Assembly: GCA_016195395.1 (NCBI GenBank)
Contig: JACPZR010000249.1
Location: 1 to 7,780 of the forward strand
DNA length: 7,780 bases
Direction of reading: 5' to 3'
Source: Spirochaetia bacterium
GTDB lineage: Bacteria > Spirochaetota > Leptospirae > Leptospirales > Leptonemataceae
The notes beneath the pieces are model-generated. The model was not told the origin of the DNA, did no database searches, and saw nothing but the letters and a program-made list of their open reading frames with translations. Every line of letters starts with the position of its first letter. The first letter of the stretch is position 1. Made by a program: the position numbers and the translations under genes. Positions 6,135 to 7,780 of this stretch are shown here, piece by piece.

Positions 6135-7320
6135 CCAGGATGACTTCAGCCAGTACGCGCGTCTTTGGGGCTCCCTCCGAATGATCTCTGATTTCTTTCA
6201 GGAAGATGGCGCCTCCGTTCTGCTGCATAGCGTCCTGAATCACCGGCAGTCCAATGCCGAGGCTCAGCTCTTCGTCCAGAAAATCGTCGTGGTACACGTT
6301 GTTCGTCCGCGCAAAGGGCATGAACGCCTCCGTGGACAGTTCGATATTTTTCATGTCCGGTCTTTCATCGTTGATCACCGCCAATGAAACCGACGCGCCT
6401 CCTCGGAGCTCAAATACGCTGATGGTTGAACCCGGAGGAGAGTATTTGAAGGCATTGGTCAAGAGCTCGCGAAGCGTCATCTCTATGGCTTCTGTATTGC
6501 ACGCAATGGCGCCCTTAAAGCCTACCGGGTCTACAGCCACAGTTTGATTTCCAACGCGGCGAAACTTTTCCACGGCTTGTAGAGCACGCTCCAGCGCCGC
6601 GCTCACACCGGCGGCGTCGAGTGTCTCGCGCGGGTACCGGGCGCTGTCAATAGAGCCGAACCTTTCGAGCGACTGAAGCCAAGCGCGCACAGCCTTGGCG
6701 CTGTTGGTCATTGAGGTCACCATGTTTTCCGGGAGCAGTCTTTTCCCGTCGTCTGTCTGGGGAAGGAGGGGAACAAACTCCGCCTGCGTAACCAGGTTTC
6801 CTACGCCCTCGCCCTGGGCAATGGCGTGCCGCAGGTTGGTTACAAGCTGGAGGCCGTAATCGATCATCTGCCGGGTATCACGCGTGCGTTTCCAAAGCAG
6901 CCACTCCAGACGGTTTCGAAACTGCTCTTTTTCCATCTTCTCCAGGGCGCGGGTTTCGCGGAGCTCGCGTGCAAACTCTGCCGCTTTCAGCACATTCGCA
7001 AGGAGCGACGCTGCCGGCACGGGTTTCTGCATAACGTCAAAAAAACGCTCATTGCTGCCGGGGGGGAGCGGCCGATGCGCGCAGCCGATCACGGCAGCAT
7101 CCGGGAACCAGGTCTCGAGCGCGTTGAGCAGGCTTCTGCCGCTGTCCGCCGCGTCGATATCGGCCACAATTACGCCCACATTGTCCGGCGGCTGCATCAG
7201 GGCCTCCGCTGCATTGGTGGCGCCGCGAACTTCCAGACCCGACCCGGACAGGGCGCGCTGGGTTTCCATCAGAGCCTCCGCCCGGGGCTCTACTACAAGG
7301 ACTATTACGGCCTGACGCAT
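6106..7320 (-). CDS. Receiver-HATPase histidine-kinase-like protein with degenerate boxes
   Basis: A cytoplasmic two-component protein of 404 residues from the ATG at 7320. Residues about 3-112 are a receiver: phospho-acceptor D54 in VIVADID and K99 in MQKPV are kept, but the usual N-terminal acidic pair is V-E11-P12 and the Thr/Ser switch is replaced (VIGCAH). A charged helical linker leads to a helical dimerisation-like region about 153-222, where H165 in NLRHAIAQG is the only candidate phospho-His, without the usual E and P/N. The HATPase (about 265-395) has an N-box ELLTNAFKYSPPG (N289) and a G2 box LGIGLPV (G355, G357), but the G1 DxGxG is replaced by NDERPD. It may therefore be a weak kinase, a phosphatase or a regulator. 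The start is set by GGGGA six bases upstream of ATG 7320; the ATG at 7356 would overlap cheY. It follows cheY by 13 bp, so the two are probably translated from one transcript. Confidence 0.85.
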   Translation of the reverse strand: MRQAVIVLVVEPRAEALMETQRALSGSGLEVRGATNAAEALMQPPDNVGVIVADIDAADSGRSLLNALETWFPDAAVIGCAHRPLPPGSNERFFDVMQKPVPAASLLANVLKAAEFARELRETRALEKMEKEQFRNRLEWLLWKRTRDTRQMIDYGLQLVTNLRHAIAQGEGVGNLVTQAEFVPLLPQTDDGKRLLPENMVTSMTNSAKAVRAWLQSLERFGSIDSARYPRETLDAAGVSAALERALQAVEKFRRVGNQTVAVDPVGFKGAIACNTEAIEMTLRELLTNAFKYSPPGSTISVFELRGGASVSLAVINDERPDMKNIELSTEAFMPFARTNNVYHDDFLDEELSLGIGLPVIQDAMQQNGGAIFLKEIRDHSEGAPKTRVLAEVILGPRVNTRSE

Positions 7321-7326
7321 GCGTTG

Positions 7327-7331
7327 TCCCC
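7327..7331 (-). promoter_or_regulatory. Ribosome binding site deciding the ATG at 7320
   Basis: GGGGA on the minus strand ends six bases before ATG 7320. It supports this start over the in-frame ATG at 7356, which lies inside the cheY-like gene and would add 12 residues with no receiver-like sequence. Confidence 0.65.
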
Positions 7332-7333
7332 GG

Positions 7334-7693
7334 TTAGTTGAGCAGCTGCTTGACAATGTCGAGAAACTGCGCGGGCTGGAAGGGTTTCACAATCCAGCCG
7401 TTGGCTCCGGCTTCAAAGCCTGTCTTTTTTACGTCATCGTCGTACTCAGTGGTCAGAGTAAGAATCGGCGTATCAGCGTTGTTTTTGCGGAATTCCTTGA
7501 TAAACGTTATCCCATCCATCACCGGCATGTTTATGTCCGTGACGATCAGGTCCACAGCCGCGGCCTGCTTCAGGCGTTCCAGCGCCTGGCGGCCGTCTTC
7601 CGCCACGAGGACCTTGTAGCCCCCGAATTCCAAGGCCTGACGGACCATGTTGAGCATTGCCGCCGAATCATCTACTGCCAAAATCGTCTTCAT
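7334..7693 (-). CDS. cheY: CheY-like single-domain response regulator
   Basis: A stand-alone receiver of 119 residues, the normal CheY length. Residues seen: acidic pair D8-D9 in AVDDSAAM, phospho-acceptor D53 in VTDINMPVMDG, T81 in TLTTE, and K103 in GWIVKPF. W100 stands where enterobacterial CheY has the signalling Tyr106, as in many CheY proteins with a GW-x-VKPF ending. There is no output domain, so it acts by protein contact, either with a flagellar switch or as a phosphorelay shuttle. The start is ATG 7693 with AGGAGA six bases upstream. It is followed 13 bp later by the receiver-HATPase gene. No cheA, cheW or receptor gene is in the window, so a chemotaxis role rests on family resemblance alone, and the gene symbol is a family label. 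Confidence 0.9.
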   Translation of the reverse strand: MKTILAVDDSAAMLNMVRQALEFGGYKVLVAEDGRQALERLKQAAAVDLIVTDINMPVMDGITFIKEFRKNNADTPILTLTTEYDDDVKKTGFEAGANGWIVKPFQPAQFLDIVKQLLN

Positions 7694-7699
7694 ATCTAT

Positions 7700-7705
7700 T
7701 CTCCT
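7700..7705 (-). promoter_or_regulatory. Ribosome binding site of the cheY-like gene
   Basis: AGGAGA on the minus strand, six bases before ATG 7693, is the best ribosome binding site in the window and fixes this start. Confidence 0.75.
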
Positions 7706-7762
7706 GCTACTTCCTCATAACAATCGTAACGCGGCTTGCGTTCAGTTCGTAGTATCGTGCCA

Positions 7763-7778
7763 GTCCGCATTCGCGGAC
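7763..7778. repeat. Inverted repeat GTCCGC-ATTC-GCGGAC
   Basis: A perfect 6-bp stem with a 4-base loop lies about 70 bases upstream of the cheY-like start. No T-run follows on either strand within the window, so a rho-independent terminator is not supported. It could be an operator, a weak hairpin at the end of a gene beyond the window, or chance. Confidence 0.4.
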
Positions 7779-7780
7779 GA

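Noticed and set aside
6826..7341. Long plus-strand open frame opposite the receiver-HATPase gene
   Set aside because: It is antisense to a gene with recognisable receiver and HATPase motifs and has no motif of its own.
7750..7765. Sigma54-like promoter upstream of the cheY-like gene (minus strand TGGCACGATACTACGA)
   Set aside because: The -24 half TGGCACG is perfect, but the -12 half reads TACGA instead of TTGCA and the required GC is inverted to CG.

Overview
The window is GC-rich, with strong G/C preference at third codon positions. It is almost entirely signal-transduction genes. The receiver, HisKA, HATPase, PAS, 7TMR-DISM and MerR/B12 domains are all bacterial. A large 7TM receptor kinase with a lipoprotein-like signal and a periplasmic sensor domain suggests a diderm such as a spirochaete or a deltaproteobacterium-like lineage. 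I cannot place the organism further from sequence alone. No rRNA, tRNA, CRISPR array, insertion sequence or origin was recognised.

Layout, left to right. (1) Minus strand, 157-903: an unrecognised protein built from eight back-to-back 24-residue helical repeats plus a partial ninth, with a lysine-rich tail. (2) Minus strand, 984-3527: a hybrid sensor kinase with a putative lipoprotein signal, a 7TMR-DISMED2-type sensor, seven membrane segments, HisKA, HATPase and a receiver. (3) A divergent intergenic region, 3528-3637, with a near-perfect 18-bp palindrome that overlaps a consensus -35 box. (4) Plus strand, 3638-4456: a CarH/LitR-like MerR regulator with a cobalamin-binding domain. One ligand-type His is replaced by Glu, and the end of the domain appears to have moved into another frame. 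(5) Plus strand, 4567-6125: a PAS-HisKA-HATPase-receiver hybrid kinase split over two frames, with the ATPase N-box missing. It is probably a pseudogene caused by a deletion. (6) Minus strand, 6106-7320 and 7334-7693: a CheY-like single-domain response regulator followed 13 bp later by a receiver-HATPase protein with degenerate kinase boxes. These look like a two-gene operon, and the second gene converges on and overlaps the end of the broken kinase by 20 bp.

How the genes may work together (inference): the CarH-like protein would sense B12, or light through adenosylcobalamin, and bind the palindrome between itself and the divergent 7TM kinase. That would couple a B12/light switch to a phosphorelay receptor rather than to the carotenoid genes usually near carH. 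The cheY pair could be a separate chemotaxis-like or phosphorelay module. The plus-strand block (CarH-like plus PAS kinase) shows two coding disruptions, so it may be decaying, or the assembly may contain errors there. The most novel-looking gene is the 24-residue repeat protein at 157-903.
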